This document shows positions 40,141 through 47,568 of a stretch of DNA of 47,568 bases, piece by piece (positions within the stretch are counted from its first letter, which is position 1; every line of letters starts with the position of its first letter). Location: positions 1 to 47,568 of the forward strand of contig JABAAT010000031.1 in the NCBI GenBank assembly GCA_014238615.1, in the 5' to 3' direction. A program made the position numbers and the translations under genes. Source of the stretch: Gammaproteobacteria bacterium (lineage in GTDB: Bacteria > Pseudomonadota > Gammaproteobacteria > Porifericomitales > Porifericomitaceae). The notes beneath the pieces are model-generated. The model was given only the letters and a program-made list of their open reading frames with translations. It had not been told where the DNA came from and searched no databases.

Positions 40141-40674
40141 ATGTCCCTGCGGGCCTACGGGGAAGTGCGACCTTGCGTGGACGCCGCCGCTTACGTGGAT
40201 CCGACCGCGGTGGTGATCGGAGATGTGCGGCTGGCCGCGGATGTGTCCCTGTGGCCGCAGGTGGTGGCGCGCGGGGATGTCAATGCCATCACGATAGGCG
40301 AGCGCACGAACATCCAGGACGCTTCGGTGTTGCACGTCACGAGCGCCGGACCTTTCTCGGAGTCTGGGTATCCGCTGCGGGTGGGTTGTGATGTGACGGT
40401 GGGGCACCGGGTGGTGCTGCACGGTTGCACGGTGGGCGATGGTTGTCTGATCGGTATGGGCTCCATATTGCTGGATGATGCGGTGCTGGAGCCGCGCGTC
40501 ATGCTGGGCGCGGGCTGCCTGGTGCCGCCCGGGAAGCGGCTGGAGGGCGGCTACCTTTACCTGGGTGCGCCGGTACGCCGTGCGCGCGCGCTGCGCGCCG
40601 AAGAATTGAAGTTAATGGAACACTCCGCGGCGCATTACGTGAGGCTGAAGGAGCGTCATCGATGTTCGGGTTGA
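40141..40674 (+). CDS. Gamma-class carbonic anhydrase-family protein
   Basis: 177 aa left-handed beta-helix protein of the YrdA/CaiE type. It starts MSLRAYGEVRPCVDAAAYVD. Three metal-binding histidines occur in the expected order: SVLHVTSAG, DVTVGHRVVLHGCTVGDG (two of them) and GCLIGMGSILLDDAV. The hexapeptide repeat pattern (V-I-G-D-V, I-G-E-R-T-N-I) covers residues 20-140. Whether it is an active carbonic anhydrase is uncertain; many members show none in vitro. ATG 40141 was chosen over 40078 because the longer frame overlaps the gap behind the desaturase gene without similarity. Cytoplasmic trimer in the family. Confidence 0.88.
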   Translation: MSLRAYGEVRPCVDAAAYVDPTAVVIGDVRLAADVSLWPQVVARGDVNAITIGERTNIQDASVLHVTSAGPFSESGYPLRVGCDVTVGHRVVLHGCTVGDGCLIGMGSILLDDAVLEPRVMLGAGCLVPPGKRLEGGYLYLGAPVRRARALRAEELKLMEHSAAHYVRLKERHRCSG

Positions 40675-40819
40675 AGCGGGCGCCGGCGGGTTGTGATGTT
40701 GCTCCACGGGTTGGATTGCCCCGGGGAGCGCGGTTTTCCATGATCGCCTTCCGCCCCCGCGCGGCGCGTGGAGTATGGGGGATGCCTTGCCCGTTTTCCG
40801 CTGCCCGGGGGTGGCCGTG

Positions 40820-41668
40820 ATGCTTGATGAAAACTGGTTCAGTGAAGCGGCGCAGGGGTTCGCCATGTCGCTGCGGCTGCAGCGCAAGCTGCACGAGGAG
40901 CGTTCTCCCCACCAGTTGATTTCGGTGTACGAGACCGAGAGTTTCGGGCGCCTGCTGGCCCTGGACGGCCTCACCATGTTGACCGAGCGCGACCATTTCA
41001 TCTACCACGAGATGTTGACGCACCCGGCGCACTTTACGCATCGGGAGCCGCGCGATGTGCTCATCGTTGGCGGCGGCGACTGCGGCACGCTTTCCGAGGT
41101 GCTGCGTCATCCGGTGCGTTCGGTGGTCCAGGTGGAGCTGGACGAGCGGGTCACCCGGGTCTCCGAGCGCTATTTTCCGGGGCTTTGCGGGGGGTTGGGG
41201 GATGCGCGGGTGCGCCTGGTTTTTCAGGACGCGGTGGACTGGATCGCGCGGGCGCCGTCCGACACCTATGATGTGCTGCTGCTGGATACCACCGACCCGG
41301 TGGGACAGGCCGCGCGGCTCTTCTCCGCACCTTTCTACCGGGAGTGCCGGCGCGTGTTGCGTCCGGACGGGGTGCTGGCGGCGCAGACCGAATCGCCGTT
41401 TTTAGACCTGGAGCTTCTGCGCGGTGCACTCACGGCCATGGGTGAAGCCGGGTTCCCGGTGCGGCGCCTGCTGCACTTTCCGCAGTGCAGTTATCCTTCG
41501 GGGTGGTGGTCGGTGACGCTGGCCGGCGCCGCGGGGCTTGCGGAGGGCTTCCGCGCCGAGGAGGCGGCCGCGAAAGCTTTCCCGACCCGCTACTACAACG
41601 CGCGTGTGCACGAGTCGAGCCAGGTGCTGCCGGAGTTCCTGTTGCATCAGTTGAAGGAGGCGCCCTAA
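40820..41668 (+). CDS. speE: Spermidine synthase
   Basis: 282 aa. It transfers aminopropyl from decarboxylated SAM to putrescine. NWFSEAAQGFAMSLRLQRKL is the N-terminal hairpin, followed by LLALDGLTMLTERDHFIYHE and MLTHPAHFTH. The SAM-binding loop is VLIVGGGDCGTLSEVLRHP (the usual GGGDGG is GGGDCG here). VELDERVTRV, FQDAVDWIAR and LLLDTTDPVGQA (normally DxTDPxGPA) follow. ATG 40820 fits the family; the earlier start (40775) adds unrelated residues. The 3' end is partly duplicated downstream. SpeD, which supplies the aminopropyl donor, is not in the window. Confidence 0.93.
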   Translation: MLDENWFSEAAQGFAMSLRLQRKLHEERSPHQLISVYETESFGRLLALDGLTMLTERDHFIYHEMLTHPAHFTHREPRDVLIVGGGDCGTLSEVLRHPVRSVVQVELDERVTRVSERYFPGLCGGLGDARVRLVFQDAVDWIARAPSDTYDVLLLDTTDPVGQAARLFSAPFYRECRRVLRPDGVLAAQTESPFLDLELLRGALTAMGEAGFPVRRLLHFPQCSYPSGWWSVTLAGAAGLAEGFRAEEAAAKAFPTRYYNARVHESSQVLPEFLLHQLKEAP

Positions 41669-41669
41669 G

Positions 41670-41846
41670 GTGTCCGCGCGGCGTCTGCAGCATTATCCGC
41701 GGGGCAGTGCTCTATCGGGGTGGTGGTCGGTGACCGCGAAAGTTTTCCCGACCCGCCGCCGCGCTATGTTCGGCAACGCGCGTGTGCACGAGTCGAGCCA
41801 GGTACTGCCGGAGTTCCTGTTGCATCAGTTGAAGGAGGCGCCCTGA
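41670..41846 (+). pseudogene. 58-codon duplicate of the speE tail with an mnmG-like start
   Basis: GTG 41670 to TGA 41846 is an open frame created by a 177-bp tandem duplication. Its first five residues copy the mnmG N-terminus (MSARR versus MSVRR). Its last 24 ([20 protein letters not shown] and EAP) copy the speE C-terminus, with SGWWSVT from speE in between after a deletion. The 89 nt at 41596-41684 match 41773-41861 with three differences. It even carries its own AAGGAGG (41654-41660). It is probably a nonfunctional recombination scar, though it could be translated. Confidence 0.85.
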
Positions 41847-41847
41847 G

Positions 41848-43746
41848 GTGTCCGTGCGGCGTTTTGATGTGATCGTGATCGGCGGCGGGCACGCCGGGAG
41901 CGAAGCGGCCCTGGCGGCGGCGCGCATGGGCGCCTGCACCCTGTTGCTGACCCAGTCGCTGGACACCCTGGGGCAGCTTTCCTGCAATCCCTCCGTGGGG
42001 GGCATCGGCAAAAGCCACATGGTGCGCGAAATCGATGCCCTGGGAGGGCTCATGGGGCGTGCCTCCGATCAGGCCGGCATTCATTTCCGGACACTGAATG
42101 CGGGCAAGGGCCCGGCGGTGCGCGCCACCCGTGCGCAGACGGACCGCAACCTGTATCGCGCCGCCGTGCGTGCCGCCCTGGAGCGTCAGCCCGGTCTGTG
42201 GTTGTTTCAGCAGCCGGTGGAAGACCTGCTGCTGGAAGGTGCCGCCGTGCGCGGGGTGGTAACCGGGATCGGTCTGCGGTTCGAGGCGCCGCAGGTCATT
42301 CTTACCGCGGGTACCTTCCTGGCCGGGCACATTCATATCGGCGAACGGGGCTATGGGGCAGGGCGCGCCGGGGAGGCACCGTCACGGCCGTTAGCGGTGC
42401 GGCTGCGCGAGTTGCGCCCGCGCACCGGGCGCTTGAAGACCGGTACGCCGCCGCGCCTGGCCGCCGCCGGCATCGATTTCTCTCGGCTCACCGAGCAGCC
42501 CGGGGAACAGCCGCCGCCGGTCTTCTCTTTTCTCGGGGCGCCGCCCGGGCGCCCGCGCCAGGTGTCTTGTCATATCACGCATACGAACGAGCGCAGCCAC
42601 GATATCATCCGCGCCGCCCTGCATCGCTCTCCCATGTACGCCAGCCGCATCCAGGGTGCCGGGCCGCGCTACTGTCCCTCGGTGGAGGATAAGGTAGTGC
42701 GGTTCCCGGAGCGCACCGCGCACCAGGTATTCGTGGAGCCCGAGGGATTGGATGCGGGAGAGTGCTACCCGGCCGGTATTTCCACCAGCCTGCCCTTCGA
42801 GGTCCAGCAGGAGCTGGTGCGCTCCATACGCGGCTTTGAGCAGGCCGACATCACGCGCCCCGGTTACGCCATCGAATACGACTATTACGATCCACGCGAT
42901 CTTTACCCCTGGCTGGAGAGCAAGGACCTGGAGGGGCTGTTCTTCGCCGGCCAGGTGAATGGCACCACCGGCTACGAGGAAGCCGCCGCGCAGGGGTTAA
43001 TGGCCGGCCTGAATGCGGCGCTGCGCGCGCGCGGCGCGGCGCCCTGGGTGCCGGAGCGCAACCAGGCCTACCTGGGTGTGCTGCTGGACGATTTGGCGGG
43101 GCGCGGGCTGGATGAGCCCTACCGCATGTTTACCAGTCGCGCCGAGTACCGCCTGCTGTTGCGTGAAGACAATGCCGATCTGCGGCTCACGGAGCAGGGC
43201 CGGCGCCTGGGATTGGTGGATGACGACCGCTGGCGGCTGTTTGAGCGCCGCCGCGCGGACCTGGACCACGCGCGACGCGTGCTGCGGGAAACGCGCCTGA
43301 AACCGGCGCCCGGAGTCTCCGGGGAAGCGCTGGAGCAGGTGCTGGGCGCACCGCCGAAGCCCTCCGCCACCTGGTTTGATTTGCTGCGGCGTCCCGGCGT
43401 CGGTTGCGCGGAATTGCGGCGCCTGGCGGGTGCGCTGCCCTGTGAAATGGCGCCGGAAGCGCTGCGCCAGGTGGAGATCGAGGCGCGCTACGGGGGATAT
43501 ATTGAGCGCCAGGAGCGCGAGGCGGAGCGGAATCGGCGCCAGGCGCGGCTTACCTTGCCGACTGACTTCGATTACGCGGCGGTGACCGGCCTGTCTCACG
43601 AAGCGGCGCAGAAGCTGGCGCAGTACCGGCCGGTGACCCTGGGGCAGGCGGCGCGGGTGCCCGGTGTCACCCCGGCAGCTGTTTCGCTGTTGCGGGTGCA
43701 TCTGCGGCGGCGCGCCGCCATGCCACCCGCCCGGCGCAGTGCCTGA
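41848..43746 (+). CDS. mnmG: tRNA uridine-5-carboxymethylaminomethyl modification enzyme MnmG (GidA)
   Basis: 632 aa from GTG 41848, with AAGGAGG 9 nt upstream. FAD-binding [20 protein letters not shown] at the start, [46 protein letters not shown] and [17 protein letters not shown] are family signatures. [20 protein letters not shown] contains the second nucleotide/FAD segment, and the helical C-terminal domain ends with [18 protein letters not shown]. With MnmE it modifies U34 of tRNAs reading split codon boxes, including tRNA-Lys(UUU). mnmE, usually adjacent, is not here. Confidence 0.97.
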   Translation: MSVRRFDVIVIGGGHAGSEAALAAARMGACTLLLTQSLDTLGQLSCNPSVGGIGKSHMVREIDALGGLMGRASDQAGIHFRTLNAGKGPAVRATRAQTDRNLYRAAVRAALERQPGLWLFQQPVEDLLLEGAAVRGVVTGIGLRFEAPQVILTAGTFLAGHIHIGERGYGAGRAGEAPSRPLAVRLRELRPRTGRLKTGTPPRLAAAGIDFSRLTEQPGEQPPPVFSFLGAPPGRPRQVSCHITHTNERSHDIIRAALHRSPMYASRIQGAGPRYCPSVEDKVVRFPERTAHQVFVEPEGLDAGECYPAGISTSLPFEVQQELVRSIRGFEQADITRPGYAIEYDYYDPRDLYPWLESKDLEGLFFAGQVNGTTGYEEAAAQGLMAGLNAALRARGAAPWVPERNQAYLGVLLDDLAGRGLDEPYRMFTSRAEYRLLLREDNADLRLTEQGRRLGLVDDDRWRLFERRRADLDHARRVLRETRLKPAPGVSGEALEQVLGAPPKPSATWFDLLRRPGVGCAELRRLAGALPCEMAPEALRQVEIEARYGGYIERQEREAERNRRQARLTLPTDFDYAAVTGLSHEAAQKLAQYRPVTLGQAARVPGVTPAAVSLLRVHLRRRAAMPPARRSA

Positions 43747-43754
43747 GAGGCCGC

Positions 43755-44438
43755 GTGCGCGCGCCGTCTCTCGAGGAGCCGCCGGAGGTGATCCTGCACT
43801 CCGGTGTCCGCGCCCTCGGGGTGCGGCCCGCGCCCGGTTTCCAGGATGCTTGCCTGGCCTATGTGCGCCTGCTCATGGACTGGAACCGGGTGTTCAGCCT
43901 GACGGCCGCGCAATCCGCCGGTGAGATCATCCGTCGCCACGTGTTGGACGCGCTTGCGTTGCTGCCTTACCTGCGCGGCTGGAGTTGCCTGGACCTGGGC
44001 AGCGGCGCCGGCTTGCCCGGCCTGGTGCTGGCGTTGGCGGCGCCGGAGCGGCGCTGGGTGTTGCTGGACGCCAGCCTGAAGAAGACCCGCTTCCTGCGGC
44101 AGGTCTGCATGGAATTGCAGCCGTCCGGAGCCGGGCCGGGGATCACGGTGGAACGCTGCCGGGCCGAGGACTACCGGCCGGAGCGGGGGTTTGACACGGT
44201 GACCGCGCGCGCCGTGGGTGAGCCGCGCCAGGTACTGCGCCTGGCGACGCCGCTGTGTGCGCCCGGCGGCCGGGTCTTGCTGTGTCGCGGCATGGCGCCT
44301 GGCGCCGCTGAATGGACCGCCCTGGAGCGGGAGAGCGGCGTGGCCCGCTGCCACAGGCTGGTGGTGCCCGGCGCGGCGCACCGCTGCCTGCTGGAATTAG
44401 AGCCGCGTCCGGCCGCCCCGCGCGGCGTTGGAGCCTGA
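43755..44438 (+). CDS. rsmG: 16S rRNA (guanine(527)-N7)-methyltransferase RsmG (GidB)
   Basis: 227 aa from GTG 43755, 8 nt after mnmG, with GAGAGG upstream. YVRLLMDWNRVFSLTAAQSA, then IIRRHVLDALALLPYL and the SAM loop CLDLGSGAGLPGLVLALAAP are characteristic. KKTRFLRQVCMEL and VTARAVGEPRQVLRLATPL follow. It methylates G527 of 16S rRNA, and its loss gives low-level streptomycin resistance in other bacteria. Standard position between mnmG and parA. Confidence 0.95.
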   Translation: MRAPSLEEPPEVILHSGVRALGVRPAPGFQDACLAYVRLLMDWNRVFSLTAAQSAGEIIRRHVLDALALLPYLRGWSCLDLGSGAGLPGLVLALAAPERRWVLLDASLKKTRFLRQVCMELQPSGAGPGITVERCRAEDYRPERGFDTVTARAVGEPRQVLRLATPLCAPGGRVLLCRGMAPGAAEWTALERESGVARCHRLVVPGAAHRCLLELEPRPAAPRGVGA

Positions 44439-44441
44439 GGC

Positions 44442-45257
44442 ATGGTCGAAACCGGCACGGGAGTCCCGCCCGCCCCCAAGGGCCGCATCATCGCGGTTGC
44501 CAACCAGAAGGGCGGCGTCGGCAAGACCACCACCGCCGTCAACCTGGCCGCCTCCCTGGCCGCCACCCGGCGCAGGGTGTTGCTCGTGGACATGGATCCG
44601 CAGGGCAATGCCACCATGGGCAGCGGCGTGGACAAGGAAGAGCTGGAACATTCCCTGAGCAGCCTGCTGCTGGAAGAATGCCGCCTCGAGCAGGCGTTGC
44701 TGGATTGCAAAGACTACCGCTACCAGCTATTGCCCGGCAACGGCGATCTGACGCGGGCGGAGGTGCGCCTGGCGCCGGAAATCGGCCGGGAACTGCGCCT
44801 CAAGCGCCTGCTGTGGCCGCTCGCCGTCGATTACGACTACGTCTTTATCGACTGTCCGCCGGCGCTCAGCCTGCTGACGCTGAATGCCCTGGTGGCCGCG
44901 CACTCCGTGTTGATTCCCATGCAATGCGAGTATTATGCATTGGAAGGACTCAGTGCGCTGCTGGAGACTATTAACCGTATACGCGAGATGCTCAGCCCCG
45001 GGTTGAGCATCGAAGGATTGCTGCGAACCATGTATGACCCACGCAACCGTCTGGCCTGCGACGTTTCCGAACAACTACGGCGGCATTTCGGGGTCAAGCT
45101 CTACCGCACCGCCATTCCGCGCAATGTGCGGCTCGCGGAAGCCCCCAGCCACGGCCAGCCGGTGCTGTACTACGACCGCAAGTCGCGCGGCGCGCTGGCC
45201 TACCTTGCCTTGGCCGGGGAGATGCTCGACCTTAGCCCAGGCCCGGAGGCATCGTGA
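44442..45257 (+). CDS. parA: Chromosome partitioning ATPase ParA (Soj)
   Basis: 271 aa. The deviant Walker A is VANQKGGVGKTTTAVNLAAS, with the signature lysine. LLVDMDPQGNATMGSGVD is motif A', and YVFIDCPPALSLLTLNALVA is Walker B. MQCEYYALEGLSALLETI and YRTAIPRNVRLAEAPSHG are typical of the chromosomal Soj/ParA family. It forms ATP-dependent DNA-bound gradients that move ParB-parS. It lies 3 nt after rsmG, and its stop overlaps the parB start by 4 nt. Confidence 0.96.
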   Translation: MVETGTGVPPAPKGRIIAVANQKGGVGKTTTAVNLAASLAATRRRVLLVDMDPQGNATMGSGVDKEELEHSLSSLLLEECRLEQALLDCKDYRYQLLPGNGDLTRAEVRLAPEIGRELRLKRLLWPLAVDYDYVFIDCPPALSLLTLNALVAAHSVLIPMQCEYYALEGLSALLETINRIREMLSPGLSIEGLLRTMYDPRNRLACDVSEQLRRHFGVKLYRTAIPRNVRLAEAPSHGQPVLYYDRKSRGALAYLALAGEMLDLSPGPEAS

Positions 45258-46138
45258 TGGTGCGCCGCCGCGGCCTGGGACGCGGGCTGGATGCCTTGAT
45301 CGGGGATCGAGAGTCGCGCGGCGCGGCTTCTCCGACGCAGGGTGGGCGCCTGCTGGAGCTGTCGATCGATGCGATTCAGCGCGGCTCCGCGCAGCCACGC
45401 CAGGAGCTGGACGCGACCGGCCTGAAAGAGTTAAGCCGATCGATCCAGGCCCAGGGGCTGGTGCAGCCGGTGGTGGTGCGCAAGGCTGGCACCGACCGCT
45501 ATGAACTCATCGCCGGAGAACGGCGCTGGCAGGCCGCGCGCCTGGCCGGTCTGCGCACCATCCCGGCGCTGCTGCGGGAGGCGGACGACCGCAGCGCCGC
45601 CTGCCTGGCCCTGGTGGAGAATATCCAGCGCCGCGACCTGAACCCGGTGGAAGAGGCCGGCGCGTTGCAGCGCCTGGTGCGCGAGTTTGGCATGACCCAT
45701 GACGCGCTGGCCGTGGCCCTGGGCCGCTCGCGCGCCGCGGTCAGCAACCTGCTGCGGCTGCTCGGCCTGGCTCCCGACGCCCTGGAATTGCTGCGCCAGG
45801 AGCGCATCAGCGCCGGCCACGCCAAGGTCCTGCTCGCCCTGCCGCGGGAGCGCCAGGAGCCCGCCGCGCGCACGGTGAGCGAACGGGAACTTTCGGTGCG
45901 TGCGACCGAGCGCCTGGTGCGCGCCGCGTCGCGGCCCGGCCGCGACAAGAGTGGCACCGGGGCGGCCGCCGCCGGCGGCGAGCGGGATCCCAACATACTG
46001 AAGGAGGAGCGGCGGCTCTCCGAACGTCTCGCGGCCCGGGTACGCATCCGCCACCACGAGACGAAAGGCTCCGGGAGCCTGCAGATTCACTACAATTCCC
46101 TGGCCGAACTGGAGGGGATCCTGGAACGTATTCAGTGA
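45254..46138 (+). CDS. parB: Chromosome partitioning protein ParB (Spo0J)
   Basis: 294 aa from GTG 45254 (a second start, ATG 45257, is one codon later). GRGLDALIGD opens the ParA-interacting N-terminus. The CTPase/ParB box reads YELIAGERRWQAARLAGLRT with ALVENIQRRDLNPVEEAGAL. The helix-turn-helix for parS lies in MTHDALAVALGRSRAAVSNL. The C-terminal dimerisation domain ends with GSLQIHYNSLAELEGILERI. No consensus parS site was found by eye within the window. Its stop overlaps the MFS start. Confidence 0.96.
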   Translation: MMVRRRGLGRGLDALIGDRESRGAASPTQGGRLLELSIDAIQRGSAQPRQELDATGLKELSRSIQAQGLVQPVVVRKAGTDRYELIAGERRWQAARLAGLRTIPALLREADDRSAACLALVENIQRRDLNPVEEAGALQRLVREFGMTHDALAVALGRSRAAVSNLLRLLGLAPDALELLRQERISAGHAKVLLALPRERQEPAARTVSERELSVRATERLVRAASRPGRDKSGTGAAAAGGERDPNILKEERRLSERLAARVRIRHHETKGSGSLQIHYNSLAELEGILERIQ

Positions 46139-47358
46139 CGGTGCCGGAAAGCCGCGGCCGGAACCCGTCGTGGCACGTTCTGGTCAGCGGCTGCGGAGTC
46201 GCCCTGGTGGCCTTCGGCTTGCGCTATTCCTACGGGGTATTCGTGGCCCCGGTGTCCTCGGCCATGGGATGGGGGCGTGATGTCTTCTCCCTGGCCATCG
46301 CCCTGCAGAATCTCTTTTGGGGCATGGCCCAGCCGGTAGCCGGCGCCCTTGCCGACCGGCACGGCATCAGCCGGGTGATGTGGGGCGGCACCCTGTTGAG
46401 TGCGCTGGCGATGCTTGGCGCCTCCTTCGCGCGGAGCCCCCTGGAGTTCTGCCTGCTCCTGGGGGTGCTGACCGGCGTTGCCCAGAGTGGTTTCGGCCTA
46501 CCCCTGATTGTTGCGAGCTTTGGCCGCATCTTTCCGGAGGAGCGGCGCTCCCAGGCCATCGGCCTGGCGACCGCTTCCAGCAGCCTCGGACAGTTTCTGA
46601 TCGTCCCGCTGGTGCAGCTCGGTGTCGTCGGCCTGGGCTGGCAGGGCACCCTGTGGATGATGGCGCTGGTCATCGCGAGCCTGCCTTTCCTGGGATTGCC
46701 CCTGGGAAAGGCCACCCGCCCGCCTTCCGCCGCGCGAGACGACACCGACCTCAGACTCGCCGACGCCCTGCGCGGCTCCCTGGGTTCCAGCAGTTTCCGC
46801 CTGGTGCTGATCGGCTTTTTTGTCTGTGGCTTTCATGTCACTTTCATCGTCGTCCATATGCCGGGGTACCTGCTTGACCTGGGGTTCACAGCCTCCCTGG
46901 GTGCCTGGGCCATAGGGGTCATCGGCCTGTGCAATATTTTCGGCTCCTGGGGGGCTGGCTGGCTGGGCGCCCGCTACAGCAAACGCCTGTTGCTCTGCGC
47001 CTTGTACGCCGCCCGTGCTGTGATCATCACGCTGTTCCTGCTGTTGCCGCCGTCTCCCCTGGTGGTGCTTCTCTTCTCCGTCGGCATGGGCCTGCTGTGG
47101 CTGGGCACCATCCCCCTTACCTCCGGCCTGGTGGTGACGTTGTGCGGCACCCGCTACATCTCCACCCTGTTCGGCCTGGTGTTTTTCTCCCACCAGGTGG
47201 GTGCCTTCCTGGGGGTATGGCTGGCCGGCCTGCTGCACCACTGGGGCAACGGTTACGAGGCGATCTGGTGGGCCGCCGTCCTGTTCAGCGTCATCGCCTC
47301 CGTCCTGCACTGGCCCATTCGCGAGCGGCGTCTTGCCTGGGCGCTCAGCCCCGCCTGA
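46135..47358 (+). CDS. Major facilitator superfamily transporter
   Basis: 407 aa from GTG 46135, overlapping the parB stop by 4 nt. Twelve membrane segments can be traced. YSYGVFVAPVSSAMGWGRDV at the first loop and GALADRHGISRVMWGGTLLS (the MFS motif A region between TM2 and TM3) resemble the oxalate:formate antiporter-like and monocarboxylate branch. A cytoplasmic loop of about 30 residues separates the two halves. It lies where atpI usually begins in other gammaproteobacteria, so it is probably an insertion at this locus. Substrate unknown. Confidence 0.87.
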   Translation: MTVPESRGRNPSWHVLVSGCGVALVAFGLRYSYGVFVAPVSSAMGWGRDVFSLAIALQNLFWGMAQPVAGALADRHGISRVMWGGTLLSALAMLGASFARSPLEFCLLLGVLTGVAQSGFGLPLIVASFGRIFPEERRSQAIGLATASSSLGQFLIVPLVQLGVVGLGWQGTLWMMALVIASLPFLGLPLGKATRPPSAARDDTDLRLADALRGSLGSSSFRLVLIGFFVCGFHVTFIVVHMPGYLLDLGFTASLGAWAIGVIGLCNIFGSWGAGWLGARYSKRLLLCALYAARAVIITLFLLLPPSPLVVLLFSVGMGLLWLGTIPLTSGLVVTLCGTRYISTLFGLVFFSHQVGAFLGVWLAGLLHHWGNGYEAIWWAAVLFSVIASVLHWPIRERRLAWALSPA

Positions 47359-47568
47359 GAGGGCCCGCGCTGCTCATGCCGCCAGCCGGGTCGGTGGCCG
47401 GGCGGCGGTGCAGGTCGTGTACCACGCACACAGGCTGTCCCCGGCCGCGTTTTGCCACACGGCACACCGCTTTCGGGAGGCCGCGGAGACGAGGACGGTC
47501 GAAGGTGTACGCTCAGCCTGGTTCCGACTCGCTTGCAAGTAGCTTTAAGAAGTCCGGCCCGAAACGCT
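47359..47568. other. Right-end region without recognised gene
   Basis: About 210 bp after the MFS stop. Open frames here continue from shadow frames of the MFS gene and show no similarity. No tRNA, terminator hairpin with T-run, or promoter was recognised. A gene could begin beyond the window. Confidence 0.5.

Noticed and set aside
45254-46138. parS or DnaA boxes marking oriC near parB
   Set aside because: No match to the 16-bp parS consensus was found by eye, and only an isolated DnaA-box-like 9-mer near 33119 was seen, which is expected by chance.

Overview
The window is GC-rich bacterial chromosome, almost certainly from a gammaproteobacterium. The evidence is the operon order ribE-ribBA-ribH-nusB-thiL, the order HU gene - tRNA-Val - tRNA-Asp - ppiD, the order mnmG-rsmG-parA-parB, and the presence of coq7 and a TfpX/TfpZ-type pilin accessory gene. 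MtdB (methylene-tetrahydromethanopterin dehydrogenase) next to a divergent FchA-type methenyl-tetrahydrofolate cyclohydrolase points to one-carbon metabolism and suggests a methylotroph or methanotroph. The lineage cannot be fixed from sequence alone. Genes are tightly packed, 4-nt stop/start overlaps are common, and GTG and TTG starts are frequent.

Layout. 1-5.6 kb (minus): mtdB, a Sel1-repeat/SPOR protein, a TonB-dependent receptor, an FmdB-family small protein and a secreted methyltransferase-fold protein cut by the window edge. 5.7-6.6 kb: divergent fchA. 6.5-11.6 kb (minus): a coupled run egtC, egtB, a membrane-anchored retropepsin-like protease, an AGCS amino-acid:sodium symporter and nadC. 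11.6-12.2 kb: ampD, whose 3' end runs into an antisense tRNA-Lys(UUU) gene. That tRNA gene is split in the anticodon by a 294-nt group I intron, the most striking object in the window. 13.3-17.1 kb: an iron(III) ABC transporter (fbpABC type). 17.1-20.3 kb: HU-family protein with a good sigma-70 promoter, two tRNAs, ppiD and a rhodanese-like protein lacking the catalytic cysteine. 20.5-22.5 kb: gpsA and a class 1B-like pyrD.

22.7-26.2 kb (minus): a hypothetical gene, folP, pip and a secreted SHOCT-like protein. 26.3-28 kb: coq7, divergent rplM-rpsI, and tRNA-Gln(CUG). 28.1-34.5 kb (minus): hemW-rdgB, an unrecognised gene, and the riboflavin/thiamine operon ribE-ribBA-ribH-nusB-thiL. 34.9-35.7 kb: pilin accessory gene. 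35.7-36.7 kb has no convincing gene but holds paired direct repeats. 36.7-38.2 kb: an AT-richer, frameshifted restriction-modification pair, probably acquired and decaying. 38.4-47.4 kb: GNAT acetyltransferase, fatty acid hydroxylase/sterol desaturase-like protein, gamma-carbonic anhydrase-like protein, speE, a 177-bp in-frame tandem duplication of the speE/mnmG junction, then mnmG-rsmG-parA-parB and an MFS transporter.

I see no CRISPR array, insertion sequence, prophage or toxin-antitoxin locus. The candidates for a less ordinary system are the intron-split tRNA-Lys, the egtC-egtB-protease-symporter operon and the mtdB-linked receptor/FmdB/methyltransferase operon. Only the intron is strongly supported by the sequence alone.
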